A stretch of 32,770 bases of DNA from Clostridiaceae bacterium (GCA_016292705.1 JAEDHZ010000001.1:1-32770), one strand, 5' to 3'; positions 9,042 to 17,409 are shown, numbered from the stretch's first letter. The notes: generated by a model from the sequence alone, not told the origin. Made by a program: numbers and translations.

Positions 9042-9425
9042 TTAAAACTCCTCTTTTATCTTCTTTAGGATGTCCTTGTCCGCAGGGCAGAAGTCAAAAT
9101 TGTCAATCTCAGCTGTTGTTATCCACTTTATATCATTGTGCTCAAGCATACGGATTGTTCCGCTCCTGATTTCCGAATTGAAAAGGGTAAGCTCCACCGT
9201 CATGTCGGGGTATTCATGGACAAGCTGCATGAAAACATCTGAAACACTGATTTCAACATCAAGCTCCTCACGGCACTCACGGACAAGAGCCTCCTGCTTT
9301 GTTTCGCCCGGCTCAACCTTTCCTCCGACAAATTCCCAGAGCAAACCACGGGTCTTGTGCGCAGGGCGCTGACAGATTAGAAATGTATTGCCCTTCCTGA
9401 TGAGGGCGGCAACAACCCGAACCAT
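9042..9425 (-). CDS. Nudix hydrolase, MutT-like (8-oxo-dGTP diphosphatase type)
   Basis: A 127-residue Nudix enzyme, probably cleaving oxidised or non-canonical nucleoside triphosphates to monophosphates. The Nudix box runs from GGKVEPGE (Gly35-Glu41) through REEL, with R49-E50 and the metal-binding E53-E54. The usual Gly of the final E-E-x-G-hydrophobic step is Asp56, a tolerated variation. LLWEFVGGKVE is the MutT-like lead-in. The start chosen is ATG 9425, 8 nt after GGAAGG; an upstream in-frame GTG at 9434 abuts the same site and is unlikely. It is the last gene of the minus-strand operon, 23 nt after the acyltransferase gene. Substrate specificity cannot be read from the sequence. Confidence 0.9.
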   Translation of the reverse strand: MVRVVAALIRKGNTFLICQRPAHKTRGLLWEFVGGKVEPGETKQEALVRECREELDVEISVSDVFMQLVHEYPDMTVELTLFNSEIRSGTIRMLEHNDIKWITTAEIDNFDFCPADKDILKKIKEEF

Positions 9426-9448
9426 AATTTTCACCTTCCAAAAAATAT

Positions 9449-10549
9449 TTATGCGTCCGTTTTTTTCGCCTTTGGTATGGCTTTGGGCTTTCCCGGCGGG
9501 GCTTTCTTGATGTGCAGAAGAACATCACAGCGGTCAAGCAGGCGGTCAAACAGCTCTGCAATAACTACCGTTGCCGCAAGACAGACAAGGGTGAAGAGAA
9601 CGGGTTTTTCATTCAGTCCGAACTTTGAAAAAATCATCATCGGTATTCTTTGCAGAATGTAAATGCTGAAAACCCGTTTTCCGAACCAACGCAGAACCTT
9701 GTTGTCAATGCTGATACGCATTGAAACGAGGGTAATCACGAGTGCAAAAACGAGCGCCTGCGGAATGAACAGCTTGCGTGTCTTGTTGTATATCGGCAAA
9801 AGGTAAGCGAGAAAGGCAAAAACGGTGACTGCCATGCCTGTTGCGGAAAACCACTTTGAAAAGTCCTTCAACAAAAGCTTGTCAACAGCCGGCTTTGCAA
9901 TGTAATACCACATTCCGAGCGGATAGCACATGAGCGTGTCATACCACCAATATTCCTTGCCTTTGAGCGCACGCAAAACAAGCATGAGCGCAAAGGCGAG
10001 CACGGTGAAAACAGCGGTCGGAACAACAATTTTGTCCTTTGCAAAAACGAAAACAAGGAAAGTCAGCGCATATAGCATCAGTATCGTGAAAATGAACCAG
10101 ACGCTGTTTCCGACAGCGGAGAGTCCGAAAAAGGATTTGAGCAAACGAACACCGTCATACTTCGTTCCGAGCAGACGGCTGACGCAGAAAAATATCAGCA
10201 CGGCAACTGCAAAGTGATACCAAACGGAAAGGATGCGCTTTTTCGGTATCGTCAACGCATATTTGGGCTTTTTTTCAAGACTCAATGCAATTCCGTAGCC
10301 CGAATAGAACAAGAACGCAACCACCATGAGCTGACCGAGAAAAAGCATGAAATCCGTAAAAGGCTCGTTGACCGGTGTTTTTTCAAGCTTTATATATTGA
10401 CGAATATGCGAAAGGAAAACAATAATGACAAAAACGCCCTTTACAGAGCCGGTTTTCTGAACGGACATATAGTCCTCAAATCCGTCCTTAAAGCTGAACT
10501 TTATCCCAAAGAGACAAAGCAGAAGCAGAGCAATAATATATACACTCAT
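9449..10549 (-). CDS. Acyltransferase-3 family membrane protein
   Basis: A 366-residue polytopic membrane protein with about ten hydrophobic segments. The N-terminal half has the acyltransferase-3 pattern: GSVKGVFVIIVFLSHIRQY (the expected His after the second helix), AFLFYSGYGIALS, then a basic loop PKKRILSVWYHF. This family moves acetyl or other acyl groups onto exported sugars, lipids or cell-wall polymers, or is involved in surface polysaccharide export; the acceptor here is unknown. The start is ATG 10549, 9 nt after AAGGAG; a longer frame to 10597 would run into the upstream reductase gene. The C-terminus is a Lys-rich cytoplasmic tail. The gene lies 31 nt downstream of the SDR gene and is presumably co-transcribed with it. 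Confidence 0.85.
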   Translation of the reverse strand: MSVYIIALLLLCLFGIKFSFKDGFEDYMSVQKTGSVKGVFVIIVFLSHIRQYIKLEKTPVNEPFTDFMLFLGQLMVVAFLFYSGYGIALSLEKKPKYALTIPKKRILSVWYHFAVAVLIFFCVSRLLGTKYDGVRLLKSFFGLSAVGNSVWFIFTILMLYALTFLVFVFAKDKIVVPTAVFTVLAFALMLVLRALKGKEYWWYDTLMCYPLGMWYYIAKPAVDKLLLKDFSKWFSATGMAVTVFAFLAYLLPIYNKTRKLFIPQALVFALVITLVSMRISIDNKVLRWFGKRVFSIYILQRIPMMIFSKFGLNEKPVLFTLVCLAATVVIAELFDRLLDRCDVLLHIKKAPPGKPKAIPKAKKTDA

Positions 10550-10580
10550 GAGTTTCAACTCCTTTTTGCGGTTGAGTAAT

Positions 10581-11312
10581 TCAGCGACCGCCGTCAATGC
10601 TTACGGTCTGACCGGTGATGAAATCTGCCTTTTCGCTTGAAAGGAAAAAGACAAGCTCAGCAACATCACGGGGGGTTCCGTTTTTTTCGAGCGAGCTTTC
10701 AAGTGCAATCTGCCGTTTTGTTTCCTCGTCAAAGCAATCATTCATTTCCGTTTCAATGAAGCCGGGCGCAACACAGTTGACATTGATTCCGGACGGGCCG
10801 ACTTCCTTTGAAAGCGCCTTTGTGAAACCGATAAGCGCAGCCTTTGATGCGCTGTAGTCAACCTCGCACGAACCGCCGGAAACACCCCACATTGAGGATA
10901 TGTTGACAATCTTTCCCTTTTTTCGGTTAATCATCTGCGGCAGTATGAGCCGGCAAAGGTGCATTGCGCTCTGGGTGTTAACTGCAAAAAGTCTTTTTGC
11001 GTCCGTTTCATCAACAAGCTGGAAAATACCCCTCAGAGAAACGCCGGCGTTGTTGACAAGAACATCAATCTCTTTGCAAAGCTCCAATGCCCTTTGAGCA
11101 AGCATTACGCAGTCCGAATCCTTTGAAAGATCTGCACAAACGGGGAAGACCGAAACCGGAAAGCGGTTTTCAAGCTCTTCTTTCACCGCAAGCGCAGCCT
11201 CCCGGTTTTTGAAATACTGCATGATTACATCAAAGCCGTTTTCGGCAAAAATCCGGCAAAGCTCTCTGCCGATACCGCCGGAGGCACCCGTGATAAGAAC
11301 TGCTTTGTTCAT
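10581..11312 (-). CDS. SDR oxidoreductase, FabG-like; probable EF-P 5-aminopentanone reductase
   Basis: A 243-residue classical short-chain dehydrogenase/reductase: nucleotide motif TGASGGIG (8-15), NNAG (87-90), and the catalytic Ser near 140, Tyr153 and Lys157 in YSASK. It ends with FITGQTVSIDGGR, typical of the FabG group. The segment SMWGVSGGSCEVDYSASK resembles the subgroup of B. subtilis YmfI, which reduces 5-aminopentanone on a lysine of elongation factor P; this assignment is from memory of the motif and is an inference. A fatty-acid 3-oxoacyl-ACP reductase is the alternative, but no fab genes are nearby. The start at ATG 11312 has AAGGAG 6 nt upstream. It is the first gene of a three-gene minus-strand operon with its own promoter. 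Confidence 0.88.
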   Translation of the reverse strand: MNKAVLITGASGGIGRELCRIFAENGFDVIMQYFKNREAALAVKEELENRFPVSVFPVCADLSKDSDCVMLAQRALELCKEIDVLVNNAGVSLRGIFQLVDETDAKRLFAVNTQSAMHLCRLILPQMINRKKGKIVNISSMWGVSGGSCEVDYSASKAALIGFTKALSKEVGPSGINVNCVAPGFIETEMNDCFDEETKRQIALESSLEKNGTPRDVAELVFFLSSEKADFITGQTVSIDGGR

Positions 11313-11371
11313 TTCTTTCTCCTTGCTCTTTGTCCTTTGGAAAAATAAAAACAAATAGTATTTACCGGTTA

Positions 11372-11400
11372 ATGATAACAGCAAAAATCTCCTCTGTCAA
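11372..11400 (-). promoter_or_regulatory. Sigma-A promoter of the SDR-acyltransferase-Nudix operon
   Basis: On the minus strand TTGACA (11400-11395), a 17-bp spacer and TATCAT (11377-11372). The -35 is perfect and the -10 has one mismatch. The start site would be about 50 nt before the ATG at 11312. Confidence 0.75.
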
Positions 11401-11474
11401 TCGTTCATATATATTTTATGCTGTTTCCAGACTTCTTTAATCAATACAATTTTGTTAATTTTGGGTTATTACTA

Positions 11475-11503
11475 TTGACAATGAAATTGAATTTGGGTAT
11501 TGT
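11475..11503 (+). promoter_or_regulatory. Probable promoter of the anchored extracellular protein gene
   Basis: TTGACA (11475-11480), a 17-bp spacer, then TATTGT (11498-11503), a weak -10 (4 of 6). The leader to the ATG at 11592 carries a small CCGGC-TTC-GCCGG hairpin (11550-11562) and an AAAGGAG ribosome binding site. Confidence 0.5.
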
Positions 11504-11591
11504 ATTATAGAATCGTTTTGTATACTATTATTGTATCTGACTTTGTGTTCCGGCTTCGCCGGGCAGTATTCATAAAGGAGAATTTTATATC

Positions 11592-12557
11592 ATGAAAAAG
11601 CAAGTAACCGCCATAATATGCGTTATATTGTCCGTCTGGTTTTTCTTCATGGGCTTTGAGCTCGGTTCATACCGTGAAAAAAAGAACTTTAAAGCATCTC
11701 AGACTCAGGTCTTTCAGCCGATGAGCCAGACAAACTATAACTCTCAGTCCTCCTCTGTTCCGATCGATCAGACTCAACCGACCGTGACTTCTTCAACCGA
11801 GGCAACCGTGCCCTCCGAACCGCTTACTGCTTACACCGAGAGCACAGCCGGACAGACAACAGCACCGACAACAAGACCTGCCGCTGACCCTGCTTCAATG
11901 TCAAAAGCCGAGGTTATCGCCGCAGCAAAGAAAGCTATTGACGCCGTTAAATCAGAACAGAACATGACAGCCGTTCAGACAGAAAACATTAAGATAACCG
12001 TCAACGATTGCAGTGTGCCAAGTCTTACAAGCATTGTCAATGGCATTGTTCAGCGCTTCACCGGAGAAAAGAGTGCAACCTATAAATTTGTTAACGGTCA
12101 GGCAACCGGAGTAAGACCGGACGGAAAAGAGGTTGAGGATGAGGGTGTTGTTTCTCCCACCCAGGTCATTCCTCCCAAGGACAGGACCTTTGACATTACG
12201 GAAGCCGGCGTTACCGAAGCAAGCGCAAAGAAGAGCGGAACGGACACCGTGTATACAATCAGAATCAAAGAAGAATCCACAACTCTTCAGAATCCCGTTC
12301 CTCCGTTCAATGCTGCCGCAATCGGTTATCTTGACCTTTCAAAGATTTCTGATAAAATCAACGGCGCAGAGATTACGGAAGCAAACATGCATTATCCCGG
12401 TTCATCGGTTGTTGCCACGGTCAATGCTGCCGGAAAGCTTGTTAAGCTTGAGCTGAATCTTCCGATGGACGGTTACGGAGCCGCCTCCCTCAAGGTTCTT
12501 AAAGGCAATGCTTCTTTCAGCGGAAGCATGTTGGAAACCTGGAGCTTTACTTATTGA
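11592..12557 (+). CDS. Membrane-anchored extracellular protein of unknown function
   Basis: I do not recognise this family. The 321 residues start with a hydrophobic segment (about 5-24, ICVILSVWFFFMGFELG) that serves as uncleaved anchor or signal peptide. A Ser/Thr/Gln/Pro-rich linker follows to about residue 100, then a folded-looking region. Its N-terminal part contains SKAEVIAAAKKAIDAVKS; its C-terminal part (about 195-321) is beta-rich, with YTIRIKEES, AAAIGYLDLSKI and SSVVATVNAAGKLVKLEL. The pattern of two similar strand-rich halves recalls extracellular substrate- or cell-wall-binding modules, but no motif decides it. An AAAGGAGA site precedes the ATG, and a strong terminator follows directly, so it is a single-gene transcript. 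Confidence 0.8.
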   Translation: MKKQVTAIICVILSVWFFFMGFELGSYREKKNFKASQTQVFQPMSQTNYNSQSSSVPIDQTQPTVTSSTEATVPSEPLTAYTESTAGQTTAPTTRPAADPASMSKAEVIAAAKKAIDAVKSEQNMTAVQTENIKITVNDCSVPSLTSIVNGIVQRFTGEKSATYKFVNGQATGVRPDGKEVEDEGVVSPTQVIPPKDRTFDITEAGVTEASAKKSGTDTVYTIRIKEESTTLQNPVPPFNAAAIGYLDLSKISDKINGAEITEANMHYPGSSVVATVNAAGKLVKLELNLPMDGYGAASLKVLKGNASFSGSMLETWSFTY

Positions 12558-12569
12558 TAATTCGGTTTT

Positions 12570-12597
12570 CCCCGCTCTTTGAGCGGGGATATTTTTT
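12570..12597 (+). terminator. Intrinsic terminator after the anchored protein gene
   Basis: Perfect 8-bp stem CCCCGCTC/GAGCGGGG (12570-12577 and 12581-12588) with a 3-nt loop, followed by ATATTTTTTT. It begins 12 nt after the stop codon. Confidence 0.93.
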
Positions 12598-12699
12598 TAC
12601 GCAAAAAGGAATTGACATCCGTCATATACTGATGAAAAAACTGTTGAAAATGCACTTAGTTCTGTTTAACCTGTCAGATTTATAAAATGTGACTGAATT

Positions 12700-12754
12700 T
12701 TCTAACAAAATGCACAATTTTTGTAAAAAAATTTTTGAGAGCTTCTAACAAAAT
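12700..12754 (+). repeat. Pair of 12-bp direct repeats upstream of the glgB promoter
   Basis: TTCTAACAAAAT occurs at 12700-12711 and again at 12743-12754, 43 bp apart (about four helical turns). The second copy ends 12 bp before the -35 hexamer of the glycogen promoter. Position and phasing fit an activator or repressor binding pair, but this is inference; the stretch is AT-rich and a chance repeat is possible. Confidence 0.4.
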
Positions 12755-12766
12755 AGCAAAAAGCTC

Positions 12767-12795
12767 TTGTCTTTTTATCCGCAGAATGATATTAT
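12767..12795 (+). promoter_or_regulatory. Probable promoter of the glycogen operon
   Basis: TTGTCT (12767-12772, 4 of 6 matches), a 17-bp spacer and TATTAT (12790-12795, 5 of 6). Transcription would start near 12802, leaving a leader of about 205 nt before the glgB ATG at 13009. Confidence 0.6.
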
Positions 12796-12801
12796 TATCA
12801 T

Positions 12802-13008
12802 AATAGGGTAACCATATCAAAAGATTGTTGCGATGCAAGACAACTGCACCTCAACTGATAAGGAATTATGCTTTCAGAAAGCAGTTCCCTAATGGTTTGC
12901 CCGTCACGCCCCTGTCCGTTGTGACAAAGGCAGTGGCCGTTATTTTTGAACAGACGAAGCAGGAAAACATAAAGCCGCAAACTCTGTTCGGGAAGGATTA
13001 ATCGTAAT
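12802..13008 (+). promoter_or_regulatory. Long structured 5' leader of the glycogen operon
   Basis: This leader pairs with itself almost throughout. GGGTAACCAT (12806-12815) pairs with ATGGTTTGCCC (12892-12902), leaving a small internal loop and enclosing two hairpins: one around 12822-12842 (TTGC/GCAA core) and one at 12862-12888 (TGCTTT/AAAGCA inside GGAA/TTCC). Directly next to it GTCAC/GTGAC forms a hairpin (12903-12925), and GAACAGA (12948-12954) pairs with TCTGTTC (12983-12989), ending immediately before the GGAAGGA ribosome binding site. I do not match it to a known riboswitch class. No terminator with a T-run is visible inside, so control, if any, may act on translation. Confidence 0.5.
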
Positions 13009-14964
13009 ATGGGATCAGAAAAAATCAGAAAAGGCGATGACACCGCTCTGTACTTTTTTCATTCGGGGAAGGGCTGTCGTGCTTATGAATACCTCGGCGC
13101 CCACAAAACACCCGATGAGGACAGCGTAACTTTCCGCGTATGGGCACCGAACGCCTGTGATGTCAGTGTTATCGGAGATTTCAACAACTGGGACGGAAAC
13201 AAAAACAAGATGTACCGCCTTTCCGACGGACAGACCTGGGAATGTGTCATCCCTTCAATCAGGCGGTTTGACTGCTATAAATATCTTGTCACCTATCCGG
13301 ACGGAAAAACGAGTGCCGGAAAATGTGACCCCTATGCTTTCCACAGCGAAACACGCCCCAGCGACGCTTCAAAGTTCTATGAGCTTGACACCTATGAATG
13401 GAACGACGAAGCATGGCTTGAAAAAAGGAAAAACTACAACCCCTATGAAAGCCCGATGAATGTCTATGAGGTTCACGCAGGGTCATGGCGTCGGTATGAG
13501 GACAACAGTCCCTTTTCATATCGTGACCTTGCCCGTGAGCTTGTGCCCTATGTCAAAGAAATGGGCTATACCCACATTGAAATGATGCCTCTTTCGGAAT
13601 ATCCGTTTGACGGCTCGTGGGGTTATCAGGTTACCGGATATTTTTGCGCAACCTCCCGTTACGGAACACCGGATGAGCTGATGAACTTCATTGATGTTTG
13701 TCACCAAAACGATATCGCAGTCATTCTTGACTGGGTTCCGGCGCATTTCCCCCGTGACCTCCACGGACTTTCGCTCTTTGACGGAACGCCATGCTATGAA
13801 TATGCCGATCCGAGAAAGGGCGAGCACAAGGATTGGGGAACAAAGATTTTTGACTACGGCAGACCGGAGGTTGTCTCCTTCCTTGTCAGCTCCGCAGCTT
13901 TCTGGTTTGAAAAATATCACATTGACGGACTGCGTGTTGACGCCGTTTCATCAATGCTTTACCTTGATTACGGTCGTGAAAACGGTCAGTGGATACCAAA
14001 CAAATATGGCGGAAACGAAAACCTTGAGGCAATTGAATTTTTCAAAAACCTCAACTCAACAATTTTCCGGGAGTATCCCCATGCCCTCATGATTGCGGAG
14101 GAGAGCACGGCGTGGCCGCTTGTTTCAAAGCCCGTTGATGCCGGCGGACTCGGCTTCAACTTCAAGTGGAACATGGGCTGGATGAATGATACATTGCGCT
14201 ATTTCTCTCTTGACGGTCTTTCAAGGAAGTATAACCACAATCTTCTGACATTTTCGTTTTTCTACGCTTTTTCGGAAAACTTTATTCTCCCGATTTCACA
14301 CGATGAAGTTGTTCACGGAAAATGCTCACTCATGGGCAAGATGAGCGGAAACTATGACGAAAAGTTTGACACACTGCGTGCGTTTTTCGGCTACATGACT
14401 GCCCACCCGGGAAAGAAGCTCTGCTTCATGGGTCAGGAGTTCGGTCAGTTCATTGAATGGCGCTTTGATGAGGAGCTTGACTGGCTGTTGCTGGGCTATG
14501 ACAAGCACAAGGCTCTGCAGGGCTATGTCCGGACGCTCAACGGAATTTATAAAAAATATCCGGCACTCTGGGAAATAGATTACGGCTGGGAGGGCTTCTC
14601 CTGGTGTGTCAGCGATGACTGCAACAACTCCGTAATCGCCTTCACAAGAAAAGACAAAAACGGCAATGCCCTTGTCTGCGTCTGCAACCTGACGAATGTT
14701 GAACGCAAAAAGTATTCGTTCGGAGTTGAAAAGGACGGAATTTACGAAGTTATTCTCAATTCTGACGACAAAAAATTTGCCGGAGGCGGAAGAGGAACAA
14801 AAACAAGGGCAACCTCAAAGAACCGGCCTATGCACGGTTTTGAAAACAGCATCACCCTTGATTTGCCTCCGCTTTCGTGTCTGTATCTCATCAGAAAGCC
14901 AAAGCCGCAAAAAAAGCAGACAGAGGAAACAAACGCAAAAAAGAAAAAAGCGTTAATTAAATAA
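13009..14964 (+). CDS. glgB: 1,4-alpha-glucan branching enzyme
   Basis: Glycogen branching enzyme (GH13) that cuts an alpha-1,4 chain and re-attaches it through an alpha-1,6 bond. The 651 residues contain an N-terminal CBM48-like module (about 25-120, TFRVWAPNACDVSVIGDFNNW), a TIM-barrel with DWVPAHFPRD, GLRVDAVSSM (nucleophile Asp311), IAEESTAWP (acid/base Glu364) and ISHDEVVHGK (Asp432), and a C-terminal beta domain. The tail after about residue 630 is rich in Lys, Gln and Thr and probably disordered. The length is near the usual 630-730. The ATG at 13009 lies 11 nt after GGAAGGA; glgC starts 31 nt after the stop. It is the first gene of the glycogen operon and carries the long folded leader. 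Confidence 0.96.
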   Translation: MGSEKIRKGDDTALYFFHSGKGCRAYEYLGAHKTPDEDSVTFRVWAPNACDVSVIGDFNNWDGNKNKMYRLSDGQTWECVIPSIRRFDCYKYLVTYPDGKTSAGKCDPYAFHSETRPSDASKFYELDTYEWNDEAWLEKRKNYNPYESPMNVYEVHAGSWRRYEDNSPFSYRDLARELVPYVKEMGYTHIEMMPLSEYPFDGSWGYQVTGYFCATSRYGTPDELMNFIDVCHQNDIAVILDWVPAHFPRDLHGLSLFDGTPCYEYADPRKGEHKDWGTKIFDYGRPEVVSFLVSSAAFWFEKYHIDGLRVDAVSSMLYLDYGRENGQWIPNKYGGNENLEAIEFFKNLNSTIFREYPHALMIAEESTAWPLVSKPVDAGGLGFNFKWNMGWMNDTLRYFSLDGLSRKYNHNLLTFSFFYAFSENFILPISHDEVVHGKCSLMGKMSGNYDEKFDTLRAFFGYMTAHPGKKLCFMGQEFGQFIEWRFDEELDWLLLGYDKHKALQGYVRTLNGIYKKYPALWEIDYGWEGFSWCVSDDCNNSVIAFTRKDKNGNALVCVCNLTNVERKKYSFGVEKDGIYEVILNSDDKKFAGGGRGTKTRATSKNRPMHGFENSITLDLPPLSCLYLIRKPKPQKKQTEETNAKKKKALIK

Positions 14965-14995
14965 ACAAACATTTAGTATATTAAGGAGGAATTTT

Positions 14996-16213
14996 ATGGC
15001 AAAGAAAACAGAATGCCTTGCAATGCTCCTTGCCGGCGGACAGGGGAGCCGCCTCGGTATACTCACAAAGAACATTGCAAAGCCTGCCGTACCTTACGGC
15101 GGAAAGTATCGTATCATTGACTTTCCCCTTTCAAACTGCATTAACTCGGGAATAGAAACAGTCGGTGTTCTCACGCAGTATCAGCCGCTTGAGCTGAATG
15201 ATTATATCGGCAACGGCTCAGCTTGGGATCTTGACCGTGCCCACGGCGGTGTTCATATTCTCTCGCCCTATCAGCAGATCAAGGGCACACAGTGGTACAA
15301 GGGCACAGCCAACGCAATCTATCAGAACATCAACTTCATTGACCGCTATAATCCCGAATATGTTGCAGTTCTTTCCGGAGACCACATATACAAAATGGAC
15401 TATGCAAAAATGCTTGCATTCCACAAGGAAAAGAATGCCTCCTGCACCATTGCAATGCTTGAAGTGCCTTGGGAGGAGGCCTCCAGATTCGGTCTCATGT
15501 TTGTCAACGATGACGGTTCGATAAGCGAATTTGAGGAAAAACCGAAAAACCCGAGGAGCAACAAAGCTTCCATGGGTGTTTACATCTTCACCTGGAGCGT
15601 TCTCAGAAAGTATCTCATTGACGATGAAAACAATCCCGATTCCGGAAACGACTTTGGCCATGATGTCATTCCGGCGATGCACAACGCCGGCGAAAGACTC
15701 TTTGCCTATCAGTTTGACGGCTACTGGAAAGATGTCGGAACGATCGATTCCCTCTGGGAAGCGAATCTTGATCTGCTCAATCCAAAGGTTGACCTTGACC
15801 TTTCGGATAACAGCTGGAAAATCTATTCAAAAACAACGGCCTCTCCGCCGCAATTCATTTCAGACAAGGCTTCCGTTGAAAACTCAATGATTTCCGAAGG
15901 CTGCGAGATTGACGGCAGTGTGGACTATTCCATCCTCTTCTCCAATGTTACCGTTGAGGAGGGCGCAACTGTCCGTTATTCAATCGTAATGCCCGGAACA
16001 GTTATCAAATCCGGTGCTTTGGTTGAATATTCAATAGTTGCCGAAAATGCAGTTATTGACGAAAACGCCCATGTCGGCAATGACCCGGCTTCAATGAGTA
16101 ACGCCTTTGACGATTGGGGAATTGCCGTTGTCGGCGAGAAGGTTCATATCGGCAAAAATGCCGCTGTTGCCGCAAAGACAATGGTTGACGAAGATGTAAA
16201 GGAGGCAGAATAA
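14996..16213 (+). CDS. glgC: Glucose-1-phosphate adenylyltransferase, catalytic subunit
   Basis: ADP-glucose pyrophosphorylase: glucose-1-phosphate plus ATP gives ADP-glucose and pyrophosphate, the committed step of glycogen synthesis. The 405-residue protein has the nucleotidyltransferase signature LAGGQGSRLGILT followed by KPAVPYGGKYRIIDFPLSNC, the metal-binding segment SGDHIYKMDY, the sugar-binding EFEEKPKNPRSNKASMG, and a C-terminal left-handed beta-helix region (from about 285) with hexapeptide-like repeats. An AAGGAGG site lies 7 nt before the ATG. The TAA stop overlaps the ATG of glgD by one base, which suggests translational coupling of the two subunits. In Firmicutes GlgC and GlgD form a heteromer. 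Confidence 0.96.
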   Translation: MAKKTECLAMLLAGGQGSRLGILTKNIAKPAVPYGGKYRIIDFPLSNCINSGIETVGVLTQYQPLELNDYIGNGSAWDLDRAHGGVHILSPYQQIKGTQWYKGTANAIYQNINFIDRYNPEYVAVLSGDHIYKMDYAKMLAFHKEKNASCTIAMLEVPWEEASRFGLMFVNDDGSISEFEEKPKNPRSNKASMGVYIFTWSVLRKYLIDDENNPDSGNDFGHDVIPAMHNAGERLFAYQFDGYWKDVGTIDSLWEANLDLLNPKVDLDLSDNSWKIYSKTTASPPQFISDKASVENSMISEGCEIDGSVDYSILFSNVTVEEGATVRYSIVMPGTVIKSGALVEYSIVAENAVIDENAHVGNDPASMSNAFDDWGIAVVGEKVHIGKNAAVAAKTMVDEDVKEAE

Positions 16214-17325
16214 TGCGGGCTTCAAATGTTCTCGGAATGATATATTCAAGTATTTATGACGAACAAGTCAGTGAGCTGACCGGTATCCGCACAATGGGTT
16301 CAATTCCGTTTGCCGGAAGATATCGCCTCATTGACCTCTGCCTTTCCGGCATGGTCAACTGCGGAATCACAAAGGTTGGTGTCAGCACAAAAAGCAACTA
16401 TCGCTCACTTATGGATCACCTCGGCTCAGGCAAGGCATGGGACCTTTCAAGAAAGCGTGGCGGGCTCACTCTCCTTCCGCCGTTCAATGTTGGCGATTCT
16501 TCAGGCATATTCAGTCACCGTCTTGAAGCTCTGAAGGGCATGATGGACTATATTTCTCACAGCGACAAGGACTATATCCTTTTCTGCGACTGCAATGTTG
16601 TGTGCAATATCGACTATGAAAAGTTCATTGAGGCACACCTCAACTCCGGTGCAGACATCACAATTGCATATAAGCGCGGTGTTAAACCCGCCATTGCAGA
16701 CATCATGACCTTTGACCTTGAAAACGACAAAATCGTCAGCGCAAGGACGGGCGAGCTCGGAACCCAGGCGATGAATTATTCGCTCAACATTATCATCATG
16801 AGCCGTGCTCTGCTCGAAAGGCTTGTCAACAGTGCCGCAACGCTTCCGGACGCCCGGTTTGAAAGCGCAATCATAGCAAACAATGTTCAGAGTCTTGACA
16901 TCAGAGGCTACAAAATTGAAGAATTTGCGGAAATGGTTGATTCGCTCCAAAGCTACTATGACATCAGTATGCGTCTGCTTTCAGGCGGAAGAAAAGAGCT
17001 GTTCAAAAAGGACAGACCGATTTACACAAAGGTGCGTGACGATGTTCCGGCAATTTACGGCGTTTGCTCAAAGGCTTCTGACTCCCTTATTGCCGACGGC
17101 TGCGTAATTAAGGGAACGGTTGAAAACTGCATCCTTTTCCGGGGTGTATATGTTGCCGAGGACGCAGTTGTTAAGAACTCCGTCATAATGCAGGACAGCT
17201 ATATCAGCGCCGGCGCAAAAATCAACTGCGCAATTCTTGACAAAAATGTTGTCATCCGCCCGAACCGTGAAATCTCCGGTGCGGAAAGCTATCCTGTCTA
17301 CATCGGAAAGAATATCACTGTCTGA
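16213..17325 (+). CDS. glgD: GlgD, regulatory subunit of ADP-glucose pyrophosphorylase
   Basis: A 370-residue GlgC paralogue. It keeps the fold (GSIPFAGRYRLIDLCLSGMVNCGI; C-terminal beta-helix with NCILFRGVYVAEDAVVKNSVIMQD) but has lost catalytic features: the N-terminal LAGGxGxRL loop is replaced by sequence around VSELTGIRTMGSIPF, and the SGDH metal site reads FCDCNVVCNIDY. In other Firmicutes such GlgD proteins are weak or inactive alone and alter the activity and allostery of GlgC. The start codon overlaps the glgC stop (TAATG), with the ribosome binding site GGAGG inside glgC at 16200-16204. Confidence 0.95.
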   Translation: MRASNVLGMIYSSIYDEQVSELTGIRTMGSIPFAGRYRLIDLCLSGMVNCGITKVGVSTKSNYRSLMDHLGSGKAWDLSRKRGGLTLLPPFNVGDSSGIFSHRLEALKGMMDYISHSDKDYILFCDCNVVCNIDYEKFIEAHLNSGADITIAYKRGVKPAIADIMTFDLENDKIVSARTGELGTQAMNYSLNIIIMSRALLERLVNSAATLPDARFESAIIANNVQSLDIRGYKIEEFAEMVDSLQSYYDISMRLLSGGRKELFKKDRPIYTKVRDDVPAIYGVCSKASDSLIADGCVIKGTVENCILFRGVYVAEDAVVKNSVIMQDSYISAGAKINCAILDKNVVIRPNREISGAESYPVYIGKNITV

Positions 17326-17409
17326 CAGAAAATTCAGTTTCAAAAACAGGAATCCGAAAAGATTTACAACTATCTCTGTTTTGAAAACTTCTCATATTGG
17401 AGGAAAAGC

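Noticed and set aside
12098..12456. Alternative frames inside the anchored protein gene
   Set aside because: They lack ribosome binding sites, and the main frame has a signal segment, a ribosome binding site and a terminator placed to match.
12802..13008. A c-di-GMP or other known riboswitch in the glgB leader
   Set aside because: The pairings do not match the conserved sequences of the classes I can recall, so it is reported only as an unclassified structured leader.
17335..17390. Terminator between glgD and glgA
   Set aside because: The inverted repeat is imperfect, with bulges, and no T-run follows; operon continuity is more likely.
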